A stretch of DNA of 33,129 nucleotides from positions 1-33,129 of the forward strand of contig PATC01000035.1 of NCBI GenBank assembly GCA_002712285.1, read 5' to 3'. This document shows positions 1-8,225 of the stretch, piece after piece; the first letter of the stretch is position 1; each line of letters opens with the position of its first letter. The position numbers were made by a program, and so were the translations under genes. The notes beneath the pieces are model-generated. The model was given only the letters and a program-made list of their open reading frames with translations, had not been told where the DNA came from and did no database searches. The DNA comes from Methanobacteriota archaeon. Its GTDB lineage: Archaea; Thermoplasmatota; Poseidoniia; Poseidoniales; Thalassarchaeaceae.

Positions 1-1
1 A

Positions 2-235
2 CTTCGAGCAAGAAGCGATATTACTGGCAAAGCACATGTCGAAGAAGCAAGAGCTGATATTGACCGAGCGAGGAAGGCACTACTTGAACGAAATCTGCCA
101 TCTGCAATGCGTGCAATGGCTCGCGCTGAGAAAGAGCTCATCCTTGCTGATCCAGATACTAGATCAGATATTGATGATATTAACGAGAATGATGGAGAAG
201 AGATTCCCTATGTCGATTTAACCGGTGAGGAGTAA
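2..235 (+). CDS. C-terminal fragment of unknown acidic, helical protein
   Basis: The reading frame is open from the first bases of the window and ends at TAA 233-235, so only about 77 C-terminal residues are visible. The visible part is a charged Ala/Arg/Glu-rich helical segment (AHVEEARADIDRARKALLERN, split over residues about 12-32), then an Asp/Glu-rich tail that ends VDLTGEE. This looks like the end of a helical-repeat or coiled-coil protein, but no family is recognised. Its stop codon directly abuts the stop codon of the convergent Sec61-beta gene (TCA at 236-238), so no intergenic DNA separates them. An alternative 61-aa frame over the same bases has poorer composition and was not chosen. 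Confidence 0.6.
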   Translation, partial: LRARSDITGKAHVEEARADIDRARKALLERNLPSAMRAMARAEKELILADPDTRSDIDDINENDGEEIPYVDLTGEE

Positions 236-424
236 TCAACTAATCCTCTCCCAAATCCACTGCCAAACGCCGTGGTTTGCAAGATAAATCACGATGGAAA
301 GTGCAAAACATGCTGCATATACTGCAGTCTTCGGAATCTGAAGAGCATCTTCGGATTCCTCATCGAAGTATCGAATGAGTCCTGCGGCTTGCTGGATGCC
401 GCTGTTGTCTTTCTTCTTCGCCAT
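236..424 (-). CDS. Preprotein translocase subunit Sec61-beta (archaeal SecG)
   Basis: This 62-aa protein is the small beta subunit of the SecYE-beta protein-conducting channel in the cytoplasmic membrane. It has the archaeal/eukaryotic layout: a basic, Gly-containing N-terminus (MAKKKDNSG), the conserved AGLIRYFDEE stretch that precedes the membrane, then one C-terminal transmembrane helix (about residues 33-52, TAVYAACFALSIVIYLA). The ATG at 424 is preferred over an in-frame upstream start at 487. An AGGAG motif lies about 8 nt before 424, and the N-terminus then matches the family length. It lies 63 nt downstream of the 124-aa gene on the same strand and may be co-transcribed with it. The archaeal-type sequence, not bacterial SecG, supports an archaeal host. 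Confidence 0.85.
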   Translation of the reverse strand: MAKKKDNSGIQQAAGLIRYFDEESEDALQIPKTAVYAACFALSIVIYLANHGVWQWIWERIS

Positions 425-487
425 ACGAACCACTCCTTGCGACCGAGGGGGTCTATTTGACCGTGACGCCCAAGAAATTTTACTCAA

Positions 488-862
488 TCAAGGAGCTAAT
501 GCCTCTACAAGAACGACTCCGTCGTGGAATTCAACGATACGTGAAGCGGATTCTACTGCTGCATCTAGAGTATGAGTCATGAAGAGTTCACGACGACGTC
601 CATCTTTCATTTGTAACACCAAACGATGGGTGAGTTTCGAAAGAGTAGAGGGGTCAACTGTTTGCCAAACCCAATGATCAGTCTCAATGGTTACGAGAGC
701 TTCGACAGGTACCAATGAGCCTTCTGCACGACCATACAGGCGAGCTCTATCTGTCAAAGAACGTAGTTTTCGCACCGTCTCGTTCGTATTCGTACGAATT
801 AAACGACCCTCGTCTTTGGCATATCTCGATGACCTTCGGCTAATCTGTTCCTGCATTTCCAT
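488..862 (-). CDS. Hypothetical protein, 124 aa
   Basis: This is a soluble 124-aa protein with no recognised family. The N-terminal third is polar and basic (RRSSRYAKDEGRL, RKLRSLTDRARL) and probably helical. The C-terminal two thirds alternate in the manner of a small beta-sheet domain (VEALVTIETDHWVWQTV, then RLVLQMKDGRRRELFM) and end in VVLVEALAP. No signal peptide or membrane segment is visible. A TATA-like element (908-915) and a perfect inverted repeat (870-885) lie upstream of the ATG at 862, so this is probably the first gene of a two-gene unit with Sec61-beta. It is judged a real gene from its length, its position and the promoter-like sequence upstream. Confidence 0.6.
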   Translation of the reverse strand: MEMQEQISRRSSRYAKDEGRLIRTNTNETVRKLRSLTDRARLYGRAEGSLVPVEALVTIETDHWVWQTVDPSTLSKLTHRLVLQMKDGRRRELFMTHTLDAAVESASRIVEFHDGVVLVEALAP

Positions 863-869
863 CCCATCC

Positions 870-885
870 CGACCTTTGCAGGTCG
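870..885. promoter_or_regulatory. Inverted repeat in the leader of the 124-aa gene
   Basis: A perfect 6-bp inverted repeat with a 4-nt spacer (CGACCT-TTGC-AGGTCG) ends 7 nt before the ATG at 862. It lies roughly where the short 5' leader or ribosome-binding region would be. It could be an operator for a dimeric regulator or an RNA hairpin that masks the start. The sequence shows only the symmetry; any function is inferred. Confidence 0.35.
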
Positions 886-907
886 ATATGCCGAATCATG
901 AAAATAG

Positions 908-915
908 ATATTTAA
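908..915 (-). promoter_or_regulatory. TATA-like promoter element for the 124-aa/Sec61-beta unit
   Basis: On the minus strand the sequence reads TTAAATAT, 45 nt upstream of the ATG at 862. An archaeal TATA box lies about 25 nt before the transcription start, so this placement predicts a leader of about 20 nt. The leader would include the inverted repeat at 870-885. Only the AT-rich motif and its spacing support the call. Confidence 0.35.
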
Positions 916-947
916 TCATGATTGTAAATTAACGATTGATGTGTCGT

Positions 948-2012
948 TTAACAAGGTAGGGATTTAGAGCCGAAATACCGATCTAAATAATTCCAAGATG
1001 ATGACACTATGACTAAAGGAATACTACCCATTAGGAGAATAATACTAGGTTCAAATGTAAGAATTACGAGGACTATGCCAACAAACCCACCGAATATAGC
1101 TCCACGATGTGCTGAACGATTTCTTAGGTCCATTCCAATACGAGGGAGTTGCGAACCTAAGGCTCCTAGACCAGACACTATGCCAATCGTCCAGAGAACT
1201 GACAGATTATCCACTCCTTGAATGAATACAGCTACACCCGGTCCAATCAGTGTTAGTAGCGTAATGCCAAAAGATGGCCAAGTCATTCCACTTGAGTAAG
1301 GGCTAGATTCAGTCAAACCACCTAATATGTCTGAAGCAAATAACATTGCGAGGACGACAACGAGATGATGCGCGCGGACTACTGGTTCAAGTCCCAATAC
1401 AGAATCGGGCCTAAGAGATAGTAAAGTAACCATTAGGGCGATTGTTAATCCAAGATTAGCATCATATTGGTGTACCTTTCTACGATTGATTGAAACCGAA
1501 GTTCGAATCAATAGCTCTCCAATTAGGAATCCTTGTACTGAATTCAGTATCAATGGAATAAACGACGGTTCGGGTACAAAAGACGAAACTAAATTCGGAG
1601 AAAAAGCGGGAGCGAAGGCTTCGGATGATGCACCCACGGCGATAAGAGGAAGGAGATGAATAGTCAACAAAGCCCAAGCTCCCTGACCACGTCTTTCTTG
1701 GCTGATTAGAATCCATACTGATGCTACAAAAGCGCACACCAACATGCCACCTTCAGGCCCTCCAGCAAAATATTGGGTTGCAACGGGTATAGAATCAGCC
1801 ACTCCCCAAAGAGTTGCATGTGTATGAGAAGGGATGCCTAGGTGACCATTAATGGCAAGAAAAATGACAGTTCCAAGTAGAGCAACAGGAAACAAAAGAA
1901 GTAGACGTTGGATTCGTTCTGCTTCAATACCAAAGCGCCTTCCAAAAGTTGGTGCAAGCCAAATCAAAGGTAGGATGAGGACCTGGAGAAGGAGCAGATC
2001 TTCGATGCCCAT
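948..2012 (-). CDS. Polytopic integral membrane protein of unknown function
   Basis: This protein of about 354 aa is dominated by hydrophobic stretches, roughly nine or ten transmembrane helices from near residue 5 (DLLLLQVLILPLIWLA) to the C-terminal SIILLMGSIPLVIV. Short loops contain Gly, Pro and charged residues. No transporter signature, catalytic motif or glycosyltransferase motif was recognised. The ATG at 2012 is preferred over a TTG one codon upstream. The gene is divergent from the NSUN2-like gene, and the 62 bp between their starts must hold both promoters. It could be a transporter or a membrane-bound enzyme, and no function is assigned. Confidence 0.7.
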   Translation of the reverse strand: MGIEDLLLLQVLILPLIWLAPTFGRRFGIEAERIQRLLLLFPVALLGTVIFLAINGHLGIPSHTHATLWGVADSIPVATQYFAGGPEGGMLVCAFVASVWILISQERRGQGAWALLTIHLLPLIAVGASSEAFAPAFSPNLVSSFVPEPSFIPLILNSVQGFLIGELLIRTSVSINRRKVHQYDANLGLTIALMVTLLSLRPDSVLGLEPVVRAHHLVVVLAMLFASDILGGLTESSPYSSGMTWPSFGITLLTLIGPGVAVFIQGVDNLSVLWTIGIVSGLGALGSQLPRIGMDLRNRSAHRGAIFGGFVGIVLVILTFEPSIILLMGSIPLVIVSSSWNYLDRYFGSKSLPC

Positions 2013-2074
2013 CAATGGGGCTCTTCACACACAAGGCATTGAACCGTGCGGAAGTCTGTCGTTACAATCATTCG

Positions 2075-3712
2075 ATGGTAATGGAACGGGTAGTTGTGGG
2101 TGACGACCAACGGCCATGGAGGCAGCAGGCCGAAGAAAGTCTATTGCTCGTTGCTATGGAGGCATGGCATGGTGAATCTGAGGTCTGGCTCGAAGCTGCT
2201 CTTCCTCGATTGGATGAAACCTTACGAGTAAATCCACTACGCAGAGAGTTCAACTGGATACGAGAACGAATTGAAGAAATGGGAGGTGAGCCTCTCGGCT
2301 GGGTGCCTAATGCCTATGTTATGCCATGGAAGAGAGGTGAAACCCCCCCAGAAATCAAACCCCTGTTCAATGCCTTTCATGAAACTGGACGTATCACTAG
2401 ACAGGAAGCTGTATCGATGCTTCCGCCGTTGATGTTTGATTTAAGTCCAGAGGATATCATCCTCGATATGTGTGCATCACCTGGCTCAAAAAGTACACAT
2501 CTGGCTGAGATACTTGCTGGAAATGGAGGAGTGATTGCTAACGATGTTTCTCGATCCCGTACTAACACATTAGTTGCAAACGTCCAACGTGCAGCATGTC
2601 CCAATCTAATGGTGATTCAACATGATGGGCGGCATGTTCCTAGAGGCACGGGATTAGGTTACAATGCTGTACTAGTTGATGCACCTTGTACCGGATCGGC
2701 AACCACAAGGAAAAATCCTGATGTATGGAGGAGGTGGCGCCCATCAGCAGGTCTAGAATTACACAAATTGCAGGTGTCTCTACTTAATCGAGCAATTGAT
2801 GTTCTCCAACCAGGTGGTACAGTGGTCTACTCGACATGTTCGATTGACCCTGTAGAAAACGAAGCTGTAATTGCACGAATTCTTGAAGCCAGAGATGACA
2901 TTGAATCTATTGAGTTTGAGCCTACAAAAACACCCGGTCTCAATTATCAATCTGGAATGGAAGATTGGGACGTATTTGATGATAATATGAATATCATTAC
3001 AGGCAGTCACGGAGATCCTTCGCATGACCCTGAAATCCGTAATGCAATACGAAAATGTGTTCGATTGATTCACCAAGACACTGGTCATGGTGGATTTTTC
3101 TTCGCAATTTTACGTAAGCACCCAGATACGATTCTAGAAATCAGACCTGATGCTAATCAAATCCCTCCAAATCCCAAACGAAAGGGACTTCATCCGTCTC
3201 CAGTATGCGAAAAAACCCTGAAAATTATCCAAACTGATCATGACCCAATAATCTCAAATGCTTCAATTTGGAAGAGAGGAAAAAGAATCCTCTGGGCGAG
3301 TCAAGCAATGGAAAAACAAGTTTGGGAAATGGATACACATTCACGGCCAGATAGGACACATCTAGGGAAACAATGGTCACCATTGAATATCATCCACGTT
3401 GGAATCAGAGGTTGGGAAGATCGTGGTGGAAGGAACATTCGCCTTTCTTCTGAAGCAATGCATAGCATTCCACTTGGAACAGATGGCCATAGAATTCACG
3501 AAGTAACTCCTGGAGTCATGTTACGTATTCTCAAACAAGATAAGCCCTCCGAAAACGAGGAAGAATATGATTCAGGTGGACATGTCCTCAGATGCAAAAT
3601 AGATGGTATTGAGTGGAGGTTGCCGGTTTGGGTTGGGGAACGTATCACTGGGATGTGGAAGGATGCAGAAGCTCTCATACTGTTAGAACGATTCAAGGAT
3701 GTGATTCAATGA
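2075..3712 (+). CDS. NSUN2/Trm4-like RNA cytosine-C5 methyltransferase (NOL1/NOP2/Sun family)
   Basis: This SAM-dependent enzyme is predicted to make 5-methylcytosine in RNA, most likely tRNA. With the start at 2075 it is 545 aa. Motif I is DMCASPGSK (131-139). The conserved motif IV Cys is in DAPCTGS (C205) and the catalytic motif VI Cys is in YSTCS (C255), so both cysteines are intact. The stretch ISRQEAVSM-like ITRQEAVSMLPPL just before motif I, and RKNPDVWRRW after motif IV, resemble eukaryotic NSUN2/Trm4 more than short archaeal homologues. About 200 residues follow the catalytic core, as in NSUN2, and may form an RNA-binding C-terminal domain. The upstream ATG at 2015 overlaps the divergent gene and gives an unconserved leader, so 2075 (or 2081) is preferred. 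Its TGA overlaps the next gene's ATG. Confidence 0.85.
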   Translation: MVMERVVVGDDQRPWRQQAEESLLLVAMEAWHGESEVWLEAALPRLDETLRVNPLRREFNWIRERIEEMGGEPLGWVPNAYVMPWKRGETPPEIKPLFNAFHETGRITRQEAVSMLPPLMFDLSPEDIILDMCASPGSKSTHLAEILAGNGGVIANDVSRSRTNTLVANVQRAACPNLMVIQHDGRHVPRGTGLGYNAVLVDAPCTGSATTRKNPDVWRRWRPSAGLELHKLQVSLLNRAIDVLQPGGTVVYSTCSIDPVENEAVIARILEARDDIESIEFEPTKTPGLNYQSGMEDWDVFDDNMNIITGSHGDPSHDPEIRNAIRKCVRLIHQDTGHGGFFFAILRKHPDTILEIRPDANQIPPNPKRKGLHPSPVCEKTLKIIQTDHDPIISNASIWKRGKRILWASQAMEKQVWEMDTHSRPDRTHLGKQWSPLNIIHVGIRGWEDRGGRNIRLSSEAMHSIPLGTDGHRIHEVTPGVMLRILKQDKPSENEEEYDSGGHVLRCKIDGIEWRLPVWVGERITGMWKDAEALILLERFKDVIQ

Positions 3713-4779
3713 AGACGCGTCTCTTGATATTAGGTACATTTCTGACATTATTCCTGATACCTACAACACAAGCAGTTCCTTTGATTGAGGTCTTTGTACC
3801 GAATGGAGACACTATTCATGATATCGTAAATGATACTGTGCTTGATGATGTGCAAAACGGTGAGGCGATTCTCGTTTCATGGCACTCTGAGGAAGAAGAT
3901 CCATTGAACATTCTAGCAGCCGAGCAGAGAGCTGCTGCTCTAAATGCTTCAACCGGCGAGATTCGATATGATGGAGTTCCTCTAACAGAAGAAATTCAAT
4001 CAGGACAGGATATTCAAGTTCATGCCCGATGGACTGATACTGGAGACATTGTTATTGATGCTCAAATGCAACTTAATGAGACTGTTCGGGATGAGGTGAT
4101 TATTCGATGGCTAATTTTGCACCCCTCAATCGCTGTTTCAAATCATCCTCTGGCTCCTAAAGACCTGAATGTAGTTGCCTACCATGCATGGACCTCGACA
4201 TTCAACCGCAGCGAAGGAGCGGATGAGGTTTGGACCCATATTGTCCAACCGTCAACATTGTTGGACTGGGGCATCGAACCAGGAGAAAATCTGCGGGTTG
4301 TAACCAACCTAGTTTCGATGGATGATCATTTACTCCATGCTTCAGGAATTGGACATGTTGACGCACGTGTTGTTGAGAATAGTGCAAGAAGTACAGCGAT
4401 TGCAAGTCTTCTGATGGGGGTGGGAATCTTAGCCCTAGTAGCAGTATTCATCGGGGAAAAACAACGTCAACAATCAATGCCGAAAATTCGGCCAATCGTT
4501 ACAGGTGCGGGCGAAAATACTCAACATCGGATCCATGTAAAAGCAGGTGCAGCAAGTGTCATAATTGACGGTATTGAAGGTGGAAAATCATGGAGAATGA
4601 TTGCACGACGAAATCTACCAATCCAATTGCAACCAAAGGAGGAAGTAGAAATTCAAATTCGGAAATTACGAACCATGGAACACGATGAACCTTGTACAAT
4701 CAGAATGGAAGTCGATGGACATGATCGTTGGATGCTTGACCTTAGGTTCCCGAGAAATATTGAGAATGAGCAAGAGTAA
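3709..4779 (+). CDS. Secreted/membrane-anchored protein with cytoplasmic C-terminal domain
   Basis: The ATG at 3709 overlaps the methyltransferase stop (ATGA), giving a 356-aa protein that is probably translationally coupled. It starts with a signal peptide (KTRLLILGTFLTLFLIP, cleavage near TTQA-VP). An extracytoplasmic region of about 200 residues follows, with Ig-like beta composition. One transmembrane helix lies near residues 228-246 (AIASLLMGVGILALVAVF), and a cytoplasmic domain of about 105 residues rich in Arg and Glu completes it. The external part may be an adhesion or sensor domain; no family is recognised. The much longer frame from 3613 lies inside the preceding gene and was rejected. 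Coupling to an RNA methyltransferase gene probably reflects compact genome organisation rather than shared function. Confidence 0.7.
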   Translation: MKTRLLILGTFLTLFLIPTTQAVPLIEVFVPNGDTIHDIVNDTVLDDVQNGEAILVSWHSEEEDPLNILAAEQRAAALNASTGEIRYDGVPLTEEIQSGQDIQVHARWTDTGDIVIDAQMQLNETVRDEVIIRWLILHPSIAVSNHPLAPKDLNVVAYHAWTSTFNRSEGADEVWTHIVQPSTLLDWGIEPGENLRVVTNLVSMDDHLLHASGIGHVDARVVENSARSTAIASLLMGVGILALVAVFIGEKQRQQSMPKIRPIVTGAGENTQHRIHVKAGAASVIIDGIEGGKSWRMIARRNLPIQLQPKEEVEIQIRKLRTMEHDEPCTIRMEVDGHDRWMLDLRFPRNIENEQE

Positions 4780-4854
4780 CGGTCAGAATAGGGTTATTCG
4801 CTGGAAACTTCAAGAGCGGCGGACCGAACTGCGATGCCCCGAAGGCGATGTGGA

Positions 4855-5319
4855 ATGCTCGACGATACCGACCGTGCAATCATCGCCCAGTTAATCGAGG
4901 ATGGGACTCGTTCCAATCGAACCGTAGCAGAAGCGATAGGAGTATCACAGGGGACTGTCAGCAATCGCGTAAAGCGATTAGAAGATCTTGGTGTCATCCT
5001 CGGTTATGCTGCACGCATCAATCCAGAGAAGATTGGATGGAGGATGACCGTTGTGGTTGGAATACGAATCGAGAAGGGACGATTACTCGAAATCCAAGGA
5101 AGAATCGCAGAAGACCCGCGTGTCATCTCAGTATACGATGTCACAGGGGACTACGACTCTATGGTAATCGCTCTCGCCCAAGATCGGGAAGATCTCAACG
5201 ATTTGACAAAAACCGTCCTCTCAATCGATGGAATCGAACGTTCCCACACACACATGGTTCTGAACACAGTCAAGGATTCCGTGTTGCAGATGCCGAAGAA
5301 TCACAAAGATCATGCTTGA
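4855..5319 (+). CDS. Lrp/AsnC-family transcriptional regulator
   Basis: This 154-aa regulator has an N-terminal winged helix-turn-helix starting MLDDTDRAIIAQL. The recognition region reads NRTVAEAIGVSQGTVSNRV (about residues 23-41). It is followed by the Lrp effector/oligomerisation (RAM) domain, with the typical motif VYDVTGDYDSMV near residues 92-103. Such proteins bind DNA as dimers or octamers and often respond to amino acids; the ligand cannot be read from the sequence. The ATG at 4855 matches the usual Lrp N-terminus, and an in-frame ATG at 4834 would add seven basic residues. It lies 28 nt upstream of the SNF2-like gene. An overlapping +1-type frame (4848-5351) is a shadow with unnatural composition. 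Confidence 0.9.
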   Translation: MLDDTDRAIIAQLIEDGTRSNRTVAEAIGVSQGTVSNRVKRLEDLGVILGYAARINPEKIGWRMTVVVGIRIEKGRLLEIQGRIAEDPRVISVYDVTGDYDSMVIALAQDREDLNDLTKTVLSIDGIERSHTHMVLNTVKDSVLQMPKNHKDHA

Positions 5320-5347
5320 TATGGTGTCGATCCCATGAGGTCGTACC

Positions 5348-8215
5348 ATGACGTTACAGAATCCATTTATGGAACATAGGACTTGGTCGATAATCGAATC
5401 CGATCTCAAAACTCGTCAACCTGCTTCAGATCAAAACATGACTCTTCATTTCGGTCGATGGGAAGATCAACCCCACCAACATCTACCAGTTGCACGGATG
5501 TTCGCTGGTCCATGGAGAGGAATCTTAGTTGCCGATGAAGTAGGCCTTGGAAAGACAATATCAGCAATGATTTCAATTCGAGAACTCCATTCTAGAGGTG
5601 AAACCGGAGGCATTCTAATTGCCTGCCCGGGTAGTCTGCGATCAAAATGGAAGAACGAACTGGCTCATCGAGTGGATATTGAAGCAAAGACGCCCTCAAC
5701 TTGTGCCGCCTTTCTTGACGAAATGAATGCCTTACAGAATGGTTCGAACGATGTGGTTATTGTCAGTCACGGTGTTCTTCGTCGAGCAGAAACTCTTGAC
5801 GCTATGGTTGGACAACGGATGAATCTCCTGATGACTATTGTTGATGAAGCCCATCATGTTCGAAACCCTAAATCAAGGCTTCACGACGCGATTCAGATGC
5901 TTTTTCTCTCATCACGCTGGAAAATGCTTCTTACAGCAACACCAGTCAATCTCGATAATGAAGACCTGTTTGTTTTACTCTCTCTCATTGCTCCCGATCG
6001 ATGGCCGGATGTTCATTCCTTTCGAGCTACGATGTCACCCACTGCCACAATACACAGTGCTATCGATGCCGCATGTACAAAACCGATTCAAGTAGATCGT
6101 CTCAGAAACGAGATAGTTCGGCTAAGTAATTACGTCGCGATGCAAGATGATCCCCGAATAAGAGATGTACGGATTCTAGCATCTGAAGGTGAACATATTT
6201 CATCAAAATCACAACGCGACCTTGTAGACTTGTTGAGGGAAATGTTACCTCTAAACGATATGCTTGTTCGAACAAGACGGAAAGATCTCGATATGGAACT
6301 CGCTCAACGAGTTCCTGTCATACTTCATGTGAATTTAACAGAGGAAGAATGGACTCTTTACAAAGCAGCTCGAGCTTGGTCATTTAGACTTCAACGCCTG
6401 AGAGATCCAGATGGTAGTTTTGATTGGGCATCAATTATGCCAGAGAGAATGGCATCATCCTGTTTACCGGCTTATGCATCCCATATCCTTGAGAAAATTG
6501 AGGAAGCATTAGAAAATCCTCCCGATGAAGAGGAAGAAGATATTCGAATTATTGACGCATGGAAGCGTTTACCTGAACATAGGGAATTAGTACGTGCAGC
6601 AGAAGCACTTGGACATCGGGATACCAAATATGAGGCTTTAATCGGATGGCTTCAACAGGAGTTAGCAGGTGGTTTAGATGGCGGAGTGCTCTTATTTTCT
6701 CAATTTCATGGTACCCTTGAACACCTTCTGAAGAAATTGAAAGCTGACGGACTAAGAGCAGAGTTACTAACGGGAAGAACGCCACTTACTAAGCGAGATG
6801 AAATCCGTGAAAGATTTGCTCAGGGAGAAATGGATATACTACTGAGTAGCGAAGTTGGTACTGAAGGTCTTGATCAACAACACTGCCATCGACTCGTTAA
6901 CTACGATCTCCCCTGGAATCCAATGAAACTAGAGCAACGAATAGGGAGATTAGATCGTTATGGCCAAAGAAGTCCTGTAATCCATATCGCAAATATGTGC
7001 GTCCAAGGTACAATCGATGCTGCCATCCTAGGACGATTACTCTCCCGTATACAGATTTTCGAAACTTCTCTTGGGATGGTAGACCCAATGCTAGGCAGAG
7101 CAGTTCGCGTCCTTGCTCAAAATGAAATTTCACAGAATGCCGTCCGAGAAGATATTGAACCAGGATTTCAATTCGTAGATCTCGATCAATATCTTGAGAT
7201 GGAAAATGATGAGGATGTCGAAGAAATTCTCCTGGAACGGAATCGTTGGATTACAGAATCTGCACTCAAAGAGCGGGAAACAATTGGAGCCGACCCCGGT
7301 GTTCGACGTGTACGCTCCGCGATGGAAGCGCATCGAGTAGATGTTGAACCACAGGATGTACGACGACAAGTCGAAAGATGGGTGATTACGAATGGAGGAG
7401 AACACTGTGAAACAACTGATGGAGTATGGATGATTCGTCTATCCAGTGAATGTCTGGAGCAATTAGGTTCATCCAAACATGGGTCGACAATTTGGAAGAG
7501 CCTTGTTACTCGATTAAGTCAACGCGCTGGACCACAATGGCTTGAAATCACATACAGCCAAGAGATCGCTCGTAAACGAAAAGAACTCGAATTTGTCAAT
7601 CCTTGGCATCCTCTGATGCGAATCTCCGTCGATGGGCCATCTCGTAAGTTTGGAGAAGATGCTGTTGCTTCTGAAGTTCTTAGTATGGCATCTTCCAATC
7701 AGGTTCCTACTGGGACTGCATGTGTTGTGGCAATTGAATGGCGGGCTCCTGGACTCAATGAACATCGAATACGTCGTTGGCTTGCCCTAGATAATGAGTT
7801 CAATCCACTCATGACTCTCGATCATAATCCATGGATGGATACCGAAGTTGTACCTAAGGCAATAAGTCCAGATCCTTACTTAATTCAACAGTTAGAAGAA
7901 TCCCGAACTCGACTTCATAGTGAATTATTGTTCCATGAACGGAATCGACTCGCTCCTTTGTTAAATGAACTTACAATCAATACCAATGCGGCATGGAAAT
8001 CCAGAATTCAAGCGGAAGAAACACAAGTCCAGAAAGCAGAATGGAATGCTACACTTCGAAACGAAGTCATCGATATACGATGGCTGCGTATGAAAAGAGG
8101 AATCATCAACAGACTTCATGAGCAATTGAACGAACGTATCGAGGAAATCGATAGGATTAGGCAATCTATGCAAGCGAGTATAGCTATACCTGTCGTTGTC
8201 TTGATTGAGGAATAA
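5348..8215 (+). CDS. SNF2-family (RapA/HepA-like) DNA-dependent ATPase
   Basis: This 955-aa SF2 ATPase has the complete motif set: Walker A in DEVGLGKT (63-70), Walker B DEAHH (166-170), motif III TATP (196-199), motif V SSEVGTEGLDQQ (500-511) and motif VI QRIGRLDRYGQ (530-540). DEVGLGKT in place of the eukaryotic Snf2 DEMGLGKT is typical of bacterial RapA/HepA and related remodellers. About 400 residues follow motif VI, charged and partly helical (ending in a coiled-coil-like NRLHEQLNERIEEIDRI), with no recognised domain. It probably translocates on duplex DNA to displace RNA polymerase or other proteins. A GAGGT motif 7 nt before ATG 5348 supports the start. It is convergent with the Toprim gene, with 10 bp between the stops. 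Confidence 0.85.
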   Translation: MTLQNPFMEHRTWSIIESDLKTRQPASDQNMTLHFGRWEDQPHQHLPVARMFAGPWRGILVADEVGLGKTISAMISIRELHSRGETGGILIACPGSLRSKWKNELAHRVDIEAKTPSTCAAFLDEMNALQNGSNDVVIVSHGVLRRAETLDAMVGQRMNLLMTIVDEAHHVRNPKSRLHDAIQMLFLSSRWKMLLTATPVNLDNEDLFVLLSLIAPDRWPDVHSFRATMSPTATIHSAIDAACTKPIQVDRLRNEIVRLSNYVAMQDDPRIRDVRILASEGEHISSKSQRDLVDLLREMLPLNDMLVRTRRKDLDMELAQRVPVILHVNLTEEEWTLYKAARAWSFRLQRLRDPDGSFDWASIMPERMASSCLPAYASHILEKIEEALENPPDEEEEDIRIIDAWKRLPEHRELVRAAEALGHRDTKYEALIGWLQQELAGGLDGGVLLFSQFHGTLEHLLKKLKADGLRAELLTGRTPLTKRDEIRERFAQGEMDILLSSEVGTEGLDQQHCHRLVNYDLPWNPMKLEQRIGRLDRYGQRSPVIHIANMCVQGTIDAAILGRLLSRIQIFETSLGMVDPMLGRAVRVLAQNEISQNAVREDIEPGFQFVDLDQYLEMENDEDVEEILLERNRWITESALKERETIGADPGVRRVRSAMEAHRVDVEPQDVRRQVERWVITNGGEHCETTDGVWMIRLSSECLEQLGSSKHGSTIWKSLVTRLSQRAGPQWLEITYSQEIARKRKELEFVNPWHPLMRISVDGPSRKFGEDAVASEVLSMASSNQVPTGTACVVAIEWRAPGLNEHRIRRWLALDNEFNPLMTLDHNPWMDTEVVPKAISPDPYLIQQLEESRTRLHSELLFHERNRLAPLLNELTINTNAAWKSRIQAEETQVQKAEWNATLRNEVIDIRWLRMKRGIINRLHEQLNERIEEIDRIRQSMQASIAIPVVVLIEE

Positions 8216-8225
8216 TCTCTCTCGA

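Noticed and set aside
36-221. 61-aa plus-strand frame at the window start
   Set aside because: The frame from base 2 to TAA 235 stays open through the window edge with natural helical, acidic composition; the other frame is a shadow.
4848-5351. 167-aa plus-strand frame overlapping the Lrp gene
   Set aside because: It is rich in Arg, Ser and Cys, without any family pattern, and lies almost wholly over a clear Lrp/AsnC gene.
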